Shown in pieces: positions 1 to 5,630 of a stretch of DNA of 7,505 nucleotides. The first letter of the stretch is position 1. Every line of letters starts with the position of its first letter. The DNA comes from UBA3210 sp963648895 (GTDB lineage: Bacteria > Bacillota_I > Bacilli_A > RFN20 > CAG-449). The DNA lies in assembly GCA_963648895.1 (NCBI GenBank), contig CAVJGK010000071.1, positions 1 to 7,505 of the forward strand, in the 5' to 3' direction. Below the pieces are notes generated by a model. It searched no databases, was not told where the DNA came from, and saw nothing but the letters and a program-made list of their open reading frames with translations. Both the position numbers and the translations under genes were made by a program.

Positions 1-24
1 ATATTTAATAATAGGAAGTGTAGT

Positions 25-435
25 ATGAATATAAACGATTTATTAATATCAAAAGATTTAACAGTATACAAATTATCAAAACTAAGTGGAATTCCATCTT
101 CAACCCTTGAAGATATATTTTCAGGAAAAAGCAATTTAATGGATTGTAGAACAAGGGTTATTGTAAAACTTTCTAATGCCTTAAACGTTTCAATAGAATA
201 TCTTTTGTCTCTAGACCCGGTTTTATACAATCCAGGATATGAAGAGAATTTACCACTATTTTTGCAAGAAGATTTAAAAAATGTTAAAAACAGAAAAAAA
301 ATGAAAAGTTCTTTACGTGATTGCTATCTTGATTCACTTACAAGCAGTATTAATGTTTGCGAAGTTGAACAAATAATATCTAAAGAACAAGCTAATTATT
401 TAAGAAAGAAATATGTTTGGGGTGATGAATTATGA
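25..435 (+). CDS. XRE-family helix-turn-helix protein, probable antitoxin/repressor of the HipA-like kinase
   Basis: 136-residue protein whose N-terminal part (about residues 3-62) reads as an XRE/Cro-type DNA-binding domain. The helix-turn-helix lies near residues 13-34 (TVYKLSKLSGIPSSTLEDI) and is followed by the family's usual LSNALNVSIEYLL helix. Residues 70-136 form a charged, mostly helical tail that I do not recognise. An AGGAAGTG ribosome binding site at 13-20 supports the ATG at 25. The stop overlaps the next gene's ATG by 4 bases (ATGA, 432-435), so the two are translationally coupled. By analogy with HipBA modules it would bind and neutralise the kinase and repress the operon (inference). 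Its promoter and operator would lie left of the window. The HTH call is secure; the antitoxin role rests on context. Confidence 0.85.
   Translation: MNINDLLISKDLTVYKLSKLSGIPSSTLEDIFSGKSNLMDCRTRVIVKLSNALNVSIEYLLSLDPVLYNPGYEENLPLFLQEDLKNVKNRKKMKSSLRDCYLDSLTSSINVCEVEQIISKEQANYLRKKYVWGDEL
419..424 (+). promoter_or_regulatory. Ribosome binding site of the HipA-like kinase
   Basis: GGGGTG lies inside the end of the upstream gene, 7 bases before the ATG at 432. Three consecutive ATG codons (432, 435, 438) follow. Spacing favours 432 or 435, so the exact N-terminus is uncertain by one or two Met residues. Confidence 0.6.
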
Positions 436-1292
436 TGATGGACTTTACGTTACTACCTACTAGAAAAAAATCTTATGGTGGGGCAAATGGTAATAAAATA
501 TGTGTTGTGATTGACAATGAACTATATATGTTAAAGCTACCTTCACATGCTCCTAAAAATGATAATTTATCTTATGCGAATTCTTGTGTATCAGAATATT
601 TATGCTGTCATATTTATAATATGCTTGGTATTAAAGCGCAAGAAACTATTTTAGGAAATTATACTTACAAAGGCATAGATAGAATCTGTGTAGCTTGCAA
701 GGATTTTGAAAAAGATGGTTATAAATTATTAGATTTTGCTTCAATTAAGAATCAAATTATTGATTCGAAATCGAATGGTTATGGAACTGAATTGTCTGAT
801 ATTTTAGAGACAATCCAAAAACAAAATGTTATGGATAGTGTGGAACTATCTAATTATTTTTGGGATATGTTTGTTGTAGATGCATTATTGGGAAATTGGG
901 ATAGACATAATGGAAACTGGGGATTTTTATATAATCAAGATACAGATGACATAAAATTAGCCCCAATCTTTGACTGCGGATCTTGTTTATTTCCTCAATT
1001 GGATGATAAACTCGCTAAAGAAATTTTAAATGATAAAACTAAATTAAATGCTAGAATTTATGATTTTCCAAAAAGTGCGTTAAATATAGATGGTAAGAAA
1101 ATTAATTATTACAATTTTATTAAATCACATGAATATAAAGAATGCGATGATGCAGTTTTAAGAATTAAAACTAAAATAGATTTAAATGAAATATCTAAAT
1201 TAATTGATGAGTTAGATTTTCTTAAAGAGAATCATAAAAACTTTTTAAAAATTATTATAAAAATGAGATATGAGGCATTATTAGAAAATTAA
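432..1292 (+). CDS. HipA-like serine/threonine kinase (HipT/CtkA type), probable toxin
   Basis: 286-residue protein with the HipA kinase core. It has a Gly-rich loop near residues 14-20 (SYGGANG) followed by a likely ATP-binding Lys in YMLKLPS (K35). A conserved Glu helix SEYLCCHIY starts near residue 54. The catalytic loop LLGNWDRHNGN sits at 152-162, with D157 as presumptive catalytic base and N162 as metal ligand. The metal-binding APIFDCGS is at 177-184 (D181). HipA toxins phosphorylate translation factors such as glutamyl-tRNA synthetase, and CtkA is a related short kinase; the target here cannot be told. The protein is much shorter than classical HipA (about 440 residues) and seems to lack the N-terminal subdomain 1, as HipT does in HipBST systems. 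No separate HipS-like gene is visible. It is coupled to the upstream HTH gene by a 4-base overlap. The kinase fold is confident; the toxin role is inferred. Confidence 0.85.
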   Translation: MMMDFTLLPTRKKSYGGANGNKICVVIDNELYMLKLPSHAPKNDNLSYANSCVSEYLCCHIYNMLGIKAQETILGNYTYKGIDRICVACKDFEKDGYKLLDFASIKNQIIDSKSNGYGTELSDILETIQKQNVMDSVELSNYFWDMFVVDALLGNWDRHNGNWGFLYNQDTDDIKLAPIFDCGSCLFPQLDDKLAKEILNDKTKLNARIYDFPKSALNIDGKKINYYNFIKSHEYKECDDAVLRIKTKIDLNEISKLIDELDFLKENHKNFLKIIIKMRYEALLEN

Positions 1293-1322
1293 ATCTTGGG
1301 TAAAACCAAGATTTTATTTTTG
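1291..1322 (+). terminator. Intrinsic terminator of the HTH/kinase operon
   Basis: A perfect 9-bp stem (AAATCTTGG at 1291-1299 with CCAAGATTT at 1306-1314) has a 6-base loop and is followed by TATTTTTG. It begins inside the kinase stop codon, so the two-gene unit ends sharply here. Confidence 0.85.
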
Positions 1323-1323
1323 T

Positions 1324-1351
1324 TAAATATAACGGTTAACCGTTATATTTA
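1324..1351. promoter_or_regulatory. 28-bp perfect palindrome, candidate operator
   Basis: Every base from 1324 to 1337 pairs with 1338-1351. The centre is ATAACGGTTAACCGTTAT, flanked by A/T arms. There is no T-run directly after it and no loop, so it reads better as a symmetric protein-binding site (TetR- or MarR-like dimer) than as a terminator. It lies between the kinase terminator and the promoter of the membrane-protein/chrA operon, about 30 bases upstream of the -35 region. The binding protein is not evident. The HTH protein at 25-435 is one candidate but has no demonstrated link. Confidence 0.6.
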
Positions 1352-1382
1352 TAAATGACTTTTTAATATTTATTCTATTTAA

Positions 1383-1411
1383 TTTATATTTATTAACAGA
1401 TTTGATAAAAT
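1383..1411 (+). promoter_or_regulatory. Sigma-A-type promoter of the Pr6Pr/chrA operon
   Basis: An extended -10, TGATAAAAT (TG at 1403-1404, hexamer TAAAAT at 1406-1411), stands 17 bases after a weak -35, TTTATA (1383-1388). Transcription would start near 1418. The ribosome binding site AAAGGTG (1422-1428) follows, 8 bases before the ATG at 1437. Confidence 0.55.
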
Positions 1412-1436
1412 GTAAGGAAATAAAGGTGTTTTTTGT

Positions 1437-2405
1437 ATGGATCTTAGTAATAAAACAAAAATTGAAAAATTTTATCAATGTCGATCAATACTTGCTTTAA
1501 TCTCAAGTAGTATTGTTTTTATCTTTGCTTTAAGTGGTATCGTATGGGGCTTTTTAATGAAACCAACGGAGATGTTTCCAGAGATGGGAAGCATTAAAGT
1601 ATTGGAATTCTTTACTTCTATTTCTAATATAGTAGCTGCAATAGGATGTGTATTATTAATACCTAGTGCTTTAACAGGAATTAAAAAATATCAATACGTA
1701 ACTCCTAGATGGGCAATTAAGTTTTTATATGCTGGAACAATTATGCTTTCTTTAGTATTCTTATTTACATTAGGTGGATTAGTACCAATTATTGGTTTTG
1801 AAGCAATAGAAAATAATAACTTCTTATTACATATTATTACTCCTATATCTTGTATATTATTATTCTGTTTTGTTGAATCGGATGTTCATTTAACGATTAA
1901 AGATATGTTAATCGCGATGATTCCTTTTACTATTTATGCAATTGTTTATTTCATTATGGTTGGATTAATCGGTCAAGAAAATGGTGGATGGAGAGATTTA
2001 TATCAATTCATGAAATATGTACCTAAAGAATTAGCTTTGTTATCAATGTTTGTTGGTGAAACTATAATTGCTTTTATTTTAAGAATCATCCACAACGTAT
2101 TTAACGAAAAAAGAAAAGTAAAAATCGCAAGTAAAATCGCTCATGATTATAAATTTGATACTGTTAGTGAAGTAAAAGATGCTGTTTATAATTTAGGTGA
2201 AAGATTACAAAAAATATCATATAAAAATGAATTAAACATTCCTTTAGAGACTTTATTTATTGTTTCTGAAAAGAATTCACTACCTTTTAATGATGTTCTA
2301 ACTTATTATATAAAAGGTGCTTTAAGTGTTATTAAAAAAAGAAAAGAAGAAAGAGCATTAGAAAAGAATTTAAAGAAAAAAAGAAATTATGAAAAAACTA
2401 ATTAA
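1437..2405 (+). CDS. Pr6Pr-like six-TM membrane protein with cytosolic C-terminal tail
   Basis: 322-residue integral membrane protein with hydrophobic segments near residues 17-39, 57-79, 97-118, 130-147, 155-177 and 196-217. From about residue 220 there is a Lys/Glu-rich cytosolic tail that ends in a strongly basic stretch. FFTSISN at 58-64 opening TM2 and LLHIITP at 130-136 opening TM4 resemble the conserved Thr/Asn and His motifs of bacterial Pr6Pr-family proteins. Similar paired Thr and His residues are catalytic in the AIG1/ADTRP lipid hydrolases, so an enzymatic role is possible but only inferred. AAAGGTG at 1422-1428 fixes the ATG. The last 17 bases overlap the first chrA gene in another frame, so it is the first gene of a chrA operon. 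Membrane topology is confident, family assignment moderate, function unknown. Confidence 0.65.
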   Translation: MDLSNKTKIEKFYQCRSILALISSSIVFIFALSGIVWGFLMKPTEMFPEMGSIKVLEFFTSISNIVAAIGCVLLIPSALTGIKKYQYVTPRWAIKFLYAGTIMLSLVFLFTLGGLVPIIGFEAIENNNFLLHIITPISCILLFCFVESDVHLTIKDMLIAMIPFTIYAIVYFIMVGLIGQENGGWRDLYQFMKYVPKELALLSMFVGETIIAFILRIIHNVFNEKRKVKIASKIAHDYKFDTVSEVKDAVYNLGERLQKISYKNELNIPLETLFIVSEKNSLPFNDVLTYYIKGALSVIKKRKEERALEKNLKKKRNYEKTN

Positions 2406-2955
2406 TTTATTTTTATTGTTTTTTAAAATTGGTTTATTCACCTTTGGTGGAGGATATGCGATGATTCCTTCTATCAAAGAAGAAATCGTGGAAAAAAGGA
2501 AATATATCACTAATGATGAATTATTAGATATTATCGCTATTGCAGAATCAACTCCTGGACCTACGGCCATAAACCTTGCTACTTATATAGGATATAAAAA
2601 AGATAAGTTCCTAGGTGCTTTATTTGCCACTTTAGGAGTTGTTTTACCGTCTTTTATTATCATAGTAATAATTTCTATATTTTATAATTATTTCATGTCT
2701 ATTAAGGCGGTTAAATACGCCTTTGTGGGAATTAATGCGGCAGTATGTATTCTAATTTTATCTACTTCCATTAGCATGATTATTAAAATGAAAAAGAAAG
2801 TGTTTAATATTGTAATATTGATTCTTACAATCATTTCTATGGTATTAGTTGAATTATTCAATCTAAGTTTTTCTTCCATTTATTGTATTTTAATTGGAGG
2901 ATTACTTGGTATTTTTGTTAATGGTATTTATAAGGCTAAGGAGGTAAGAAAATGA
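2389..2955 (+). CDS. chrA: Chromate transporter family half protein, first of pair (ChrA/CHR short-chain)
   Basis: 188-residue membrane protein of the CHR superfamily (chromate ion transporter). It is half the size of long ChrA proteins (about 400 residues), as in Bacillus ywrA/ywrB-type pairs. Visible CHR signatures are GLFTFGGGYAMIP at 15-27, AESTPGPTAINLATYIGYK at 52-70 and GALFATLGVVLPSF at 76-89; the remainder is hydrophobic segments. Known short CHR pairs work as two partners of opposite membrane topology. Here the substrate could be chromate or sulfate-like anions, which sequence alone does not settle. The start at 2389 lies inside the upstream gene, with only a weak A/G-rich ribosome binding site, implying coupled translation. 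The TGA stop overlaps the next ATG by 4 bases. No chrB regulator is seen. Confidence 0.92.
   Translation: MKKLINLFLLFFKIGLFTFGGGYAMIPSIKEEIVEKRKYITNDELLDIIAIAESTPGPTAINLATYIGYKKDKFLGALFATLGVVLPSFIIIVIISIFYNYFMSIKAVKYAFVGINAAVCILILSTSISMIIKMKKKVFNIVILILTIISMVLVELFNLSFSSIYCILIGGLLGIFVNGIYKAKEVRK
2938..2945 (+). promoter_or_regulatory. Consensus ribosome binding site of second chrA
   Basis: AAGGAGGT, a full anti-16S match, lies within the end of the first chrA gene, 6 bases before the ATG at 2952. It is much stronger than the site of the first half gene. Confidence 0.8.
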
Positions 2956-3524
2956 TTTACCTTCTATTATTTATTGAATTTTTTAAAATTGGCTTATTCA
3001 CCTTTGGCGGTGGATATGCGATGATTCCATTATTAAAAGAAACTTGTATGTCTCATAATTGGATGGAAGAAGAAAGTTTATATACCTTTATTGGTATTGC
3101 AGAATCAACTCCTGGACCAATCGCGGTTAATTTAGCGACTTTTGTAGGTTATTCACAAGGCAATATTTTAGGTGCAATAGTGGCTACTTTAGGAGTAGTA
3201 ACACCTTCATTTATTGTTATTATCCTAATTGCTTGTTTATTATCTAAGATAATGGAAAATAAATACGTACAAGGCTTTTTAAATGGAGTAAAACCAGTAG
3301 CGATTGGTTTAATATTAGTTGCAGGTGTATCATTATTTTATAAATCTATTGGATTTACTTCTTTAAATGAATTTAATTTAAACTTAGCATTTCTTATTTG
3401 CTTTGGTATATTAAGCGTATTTTATATTGTTTATTTAATCATTGGTAAAAAGAAAATTAATTCTATTTTGTTTATTTTAATCGCAGCGATATTCGGTATT
3501 GGAATTTCTTATTTAGTAGCATAA
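2952..3524 (+). CDS. chrA: Chromate transporter family half protein, second of pair (ChrA/CHR short-chain)
   Basis: 190-residue paralogue of the preceding protein with the same CHR signatures: GLFTFGGGYAMIP at 14-26, AESTPGP at 50-56 and ATLGVVTPSF near 78-87. It also has the second-half motif LNGVKPVAIGLILVAG, which is closer to the CHR consensus than its counterpart in the first protein. It shares a 4-base ATGA overlap with the first half gene. The two most likely form a heterodimeric anion transporter in the plasma membrane, as known for two-gene CHR systems (family knowledge). The two genes share blocks of near-identical DNA (2421-2468 with 2981-3028; 2539-2561 with 3096-3118), which points to tandem duplication or later gene conversion. 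A terminator-like hairpin follows 24 bases after the stop. Confidence 0.92.
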   Translation: MIYLLLFIEFFKIGLFTFGGGYAMIPLLKETCMSHNWMEEESLYTFIGIAESTPGPIAVNLATFVGYSQGNILGAIVATLGVVTPSFIVIILIACLLSKIMENKYVQGFLNGVKPVAIGLILVAGVSLFYKSIGFTSLNEFNLNLAFLICFGILSVFYIVYLIIGKKKINSILFILIAAIFGIGISYLVA

Positions 3525-3542
3525 AAATCATTGTAAAAGTGG

Positions 3543-3557
3543 ATAGGGCCGCTAAAA
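3543..3557 (+). repeat. Left terminal inverted repeat of the ATPase cassette
   Basis: ATAGGGCCGCTAAAA matches the reverse complement of 5379-5393 at 14 of 15 positions, and that of 3628-3642 at 15 of 15. The first pairing brackets the whole ATPase gene, the second a 100-base module at its left end. No clear target-site duplication is visible outside it. Confidence 0.6.
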
Positions 3558-3591
3558 GATGGAAAATTTGCATATTTTAGCGGACTTTTTT
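3549..3591 (+). terminator. Hairpin A: probable terminator of the chrA operon
   Basis: CCGCTAAAA (3549-3557) pairs perfectly with TTTTAGCGG (3575-3583) around a 17-base loop and is followed by six T at 3586-3591. Its left arm is also the left end of a larger inverted repeat (3543-3557), so it may belong to the repeat element rather than to the chrA operon. Confidence 0.65.
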
Positions 3592-3596
3592 ATAGA
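3568..3596 (+). promoter_or_regulatory. Weak candidate promoter for the ATPase gene
   Basis: TTGCAT (3568-3573), a 17-base gap and TATAGA (3591-3596) give partial matches to both hexamers. A transcript from here would begin around 3602-3604, at the left arm of hairpin B. The -10 part recurs in the downstream repeat copy (5342-5347) but the -35 part does not. No better promoter is seen before 3675. Confidence 0.3.
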
Positions 3597-3647
3597 TAGA
3601 CCCGCTAAAATGTTGATTTTTGATTGATTTTAGCGGCCCTATTTTTT
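3589..3647 (+). repeat. 59-bp direct repeat, copy 1 (hairpin B)
   Basis: This copy matches 5340-5398 at 57 of 59 positions, with differences at 3621 and 3637. It contains the hairpin CCGCTAAAA (3602-3610) with TTTTAGCGG (3628-3636), a 17-base loop and six T at 3642-3647, so it is terminator-shaped although it lies just before the ATPase ribosome binding site. Outside a 2x2 mismatch the stem resumes (GATA with TATC-type pairing, 3596-3599 with 3639-3642). Confidence 0.9.
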
Positions 3648-3661
3648 GAAATGGAAGTATC

Positions 3662-3668
3662 GAGGAGG
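3662..3668 (+). promoter_or_regulatory. Ribosome binding site deciding the ATPase start
   Basis: GAGGAGG lies 6 bases before the ATG at 3675. It rejects the longer reading that would begin with TTG at 3624 inside hairpin B and add 17 residues with no similarity to the family. Confidence 0.85.
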
Positions 3669-3674
3669 ATTTTT

Positions 3675-5102
3675 ATGAATAATTTAGGCTTCATAGGACG
3701 TAAAAATGAATACGCTATTTTAGAAAAATGTTATGAATCAAAACAATCTCAATTAGTAATAGTATATGGAAGATATCGCGTTGGAAAAACGTTTTTAATC
3801 AATCAATCATTTGAAAATAAATTTGCTTTTAAAACAACTGGTGTATATCAACAAAATAAAAAAACTCAACTTGCTAATTTTGCTTTAGAACTTTCTAGAA
3901 TGGATAAAAAATCTCATAATGCATTTGAAGATTGGCCATCAGCTTTTTCAGCTTTAGAAGATTATTTAGACACATTAGATGAAAATGAAAAACAAGTGGT
4001 ATTCTTTGATGAAATGCCTTGGCTTGATACTAAAAAGGGAGGATTCCTTCCAGCTTTTGAATTCTTTTGGAATAATTATGGTAATGCAAAAAATAATCTT
4101 TTATTTATTGTTGCAGGTTCTGCTTCTTCATGGATTACTAATAAATTAGTATGTAATAAAGGCGGCTTTTTTAATCGTCATAGCGCGCGCATTTACCTTG
4201 AACCATTCACCTTAAAAGAAACAAAAGAATACCTTGAGAATCAAAACATCCATTGGAGCAATTATGATATTGCACAATGTTATATGATCATGGGAGGTAT
4301 ACCATTTTATTTAAGTCAAATAGATTCATCCTTTAGTTTAAATGAAAATATTGATCATATATTCTTTAAAGAACATGGATCATTATAGGATGAATTTGAT
4401 CGATTATATAAAACCTTATTTTGCGATAATCCTAATTATACAAAAATTGTTGAAATACTAAGCAAAAATAGATATGGATTAACTAAGGCTCAAATTTCTG
4501 ATAAATTAAATAAATCATGCAATGGTGATTTAACTAATAATTTAAAAGATTTAATTGATGCTGGATTTATTATGAAAAATACATCTATATCTGAAAGAAA
4601 AGGTGAAGTATATCAACTTTGTGATTTTTATACCTTATTCTATTTTGGATTTATCAAAGATAATTATGGAAAAAATGATAACTATTGGAATAACTCTATT
4701 GATTTACCAAATAGAAGAACTTATCTAGGATTATCTTTTGAACTATTATGTAAAAAACATCTAAATAAAATTAAACAAGCTTTAGGTATAAGTGGAATTA
4801 ACTCAGATTATTATTCTTGGAATATAAAAGGAGATAATGATAATAAAGGATGTCAAATAGATTTAGTAATTGATAGAAGAGATAAAGTCGCGGATTTAAT
4901 TGAAATCAAATATTCAATCAATGAATTTGTTATCGATTCTGAATATCATTTCAATCTATTAAATAAAATGGATTTATATCAAAAAGAATATCCAAGAAAG
5001 TCTATACAAATGGTTTTAATATCTCCATATGGATTAAAAAAGAATGCATATTCTAACGTTATAAATAAGGTTATAACACTTGATGATTTATTCAAAGAAT
5101 AA
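3675..5102 (+). pseudogene. AAA ATPase (ATPase_2/DUF234 type) with nuclease-like C-terminus, interrupted by in-frame TAG
   Basis: Read through one amber codon (4386-4388, codon 238), this is a single 475-codon frame of the length usual for these ATPases. The N-terminal AAA domain has Walker A GRYRVGKT at 32-39, Walker B VVFFDEMPW at 108-116, a sensor-like VAGSASSW and the GGIPFYL motif common in this family. A winged-helix-like segment spans about 256-300 (ILSKNRYGLTKAQISDKL). The C-terminal part carries QIDLVIDR with D396 and LIEIKYS with E410 and K412, the D...ExK pattern of PD-(D/E)XK nucleases, as in DUF234-type proteins. The cellular role of this family is poorly known; it is often multicopy and may be mobile. 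The frame, codon use and motifs are intact on both sides of the TAG, so the break is recent, a sequencing error or read through. The fragments are 3675-4388 and 4389-5102; M300 at 4572 has no ribosome binding site. Hairpin repeats flank the gene on both sides. Confidence 0.85.
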
Positions 5103-5339
5103 TTGTTAAAGATTTACTACCATATTCTAATAATATTAAAGATAATATCTAGTACGCGTTGAATCCCACCATGGCGGATATTGGCTTATAAAAATAATTA
5201 AGAAACAAAAATACAGTGAGTAACTTTTGTTTAAATATTGAGGTTTATTCACAGTAATTTATTTTACACGGGTGTAGAATTTTGACGTATACGATAATTT
5301 CCAACAATTCCATTATGATATTTACAGTATACGGAATTA
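5103..5339. other. Intergenic stretch without a recognisable gene
   Basis: No supported coding frame is present; the longest short frames lack ribosome binding sites. I see a small inverted repeat TACACGGGTGTA (5265-5276) and two GTATAC sites (5287-5292, 5327-5332). There is also a loose pair AATTCC (5306-5311) with GGAATT (5333-5338). Part of it (about 5248-5292) faintly resembles insertion-sequence end DNA, but I cannot confirm this. Confidence 0.4.
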
Positions 5340-5398
5340 TTTATAGATAGACCCGCTAAAATGTTGATTTTAGATTGATTTTAGCGGACCTATTTTTT
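5340..5398 (+). repeat. 59-bp direct repeat, copy 2 (hairpin C), possible terminator
   Basis: This is the second copy of 3589-3647 (57/59, same orientation). CCGCTAAAA (5353-5361) pairs with TTTTAGCGG (5379-5387), and seven T follow at 5393-5399, so it can end plus-strand transcripts from the ATPase segment. Its right arm (5379-5393) is also the right inverted-repeat end of the cassette, matching 3543-3557 at 14/15. Confidence 0.9.
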
Positions 5399-5407
5399 TC
5401 TATGTAC

Positions 5408-5431
5408 AAAAAAAGTCACCTATTGGTGACT
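5408..5431 (-). terminator. Intrinsic terminator of tRNA-Ser
   Basis: On the minus strand, AGTCACC pairs with GGTGACT (7 bp, 4-base loop, 5414-5431) and is followed by a run of T (5408-5413). It sits 12 bases beyond the tRNA 3' end and faces away from hairpin C, which ends transcripts from the other direction. Confidence 0.85.
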
Positions 5432-5442
5432 AAATTCTCTCA

Positions 5443-5533
5443 TGGCGGAGAAAAAGGGATTTGAACCCTTGCGCCGAGTTACCAGCCTACGAGCTTTCCA
5501 AGCCCGCCCCTTCAGCCTCTTGGGTATTTCTCC
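5443..5533 (-). tRNA. tRNA-Ser (anticodon GGA)
   Basis: 91-nt class II tRNA on the minus strand. The acceptor GGAGAAA pairs with TTTCTCC, followed by G and an encoded CCA end (5443-5445). The anticodon stem CGGGC/GCTCG (one G-U pair) encloses the loop TTGGAAA (5495-5501) with anticodon GGA (5497-5499), which reads UCC and UCU. A long variable arm, typical of serine tRNAs, follows. The T arm has AAGGG, loop TTCAAAT and CCCTT. All stems are intact, so it should be functional. It has its own promoter and terminator and is not in an operon with its neighbours. Confidence 0.97.
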
Positions 5534-5544
5534 ATGCGTTATTT

Positions 5545-5573
5545 ATTCTACATTATATTAATAGCTAAGTCAA
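5545..5573 (-). promoter_or_regulatory. Promoter of tRNA-Ser
   Basis: On the minus strand, TTGACT (5568-5573) and TAGAAT (5545-5550) are separated by exactly 17 bases, with the start point a few bases before the mature tRNA 5' end. The -35 is a 5/6 match to consensus, as expected for a strong stable-RNA promoter. Confidence 0.75.
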
Positions 5574-5604
5574 AATAAATTTTAATAAAAATTATAGTCT
5601 AGTA

Positions 5605-5613
5605 TGGTATAAT
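5605..5613 (+). promoter_or_regulatory. Extended -10 promoter of the pseudouridine synthase gene
   Basis: TGGTATAAT is a perfect extended -10 and there is no good -35, which extended -10 promoters tolerate. The start would fall near 5619-5620, leaving a leader of only about 11 bases that begins at the ribosome binding site GAGGA (5620-5624). It is divergent from the tRNA promoter. Confidence 0.75.
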
Positions 5614-5630
5614 ATTTTCGAGGAAAATCT

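Noticed and set aside
2370..2570. 66-codon open frame on the minus strand
   Set aside because: It lies opposite the start of the first chrA gene, whose CHR motifs are unmistakable; it has no ribosome binding site and looks like an antisense shadow.
2688..2879. 63-codon open frame on the minus strand
   Set aside because: Also antisense to chrA, hydrophobic only because it mirrors membrane-segment codons.
3624..3674. Upstream TTG start adding 17 residues to the ATPase
   Set aside because: The codons fall inside hairpin B and its T-run. The ATG at 3675 has GAGGAGG at ideal spacing and begins with the family-typical FIGRKNE segment.
5170..5178. CATGGCGGA repeated at the tRNA-Ser 3' end (5441-5449), as an attachment-site duplication
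   Set aside because: Nine bases is too short, the match does not extend, and no integrase is present; chance is adequate.
5245..5313. 22-residue open frame on the minus strand in the gene-free stretch
   Set aside because: No ribosome binding site, no recognisable features, and it is a length expected by chance.
3543..5398. CRISPR array from the repeated hairpins
   Set aside because: There are only three related hairpins, two of them 1.75 kb apart, with no regular spacers and no cas genes.
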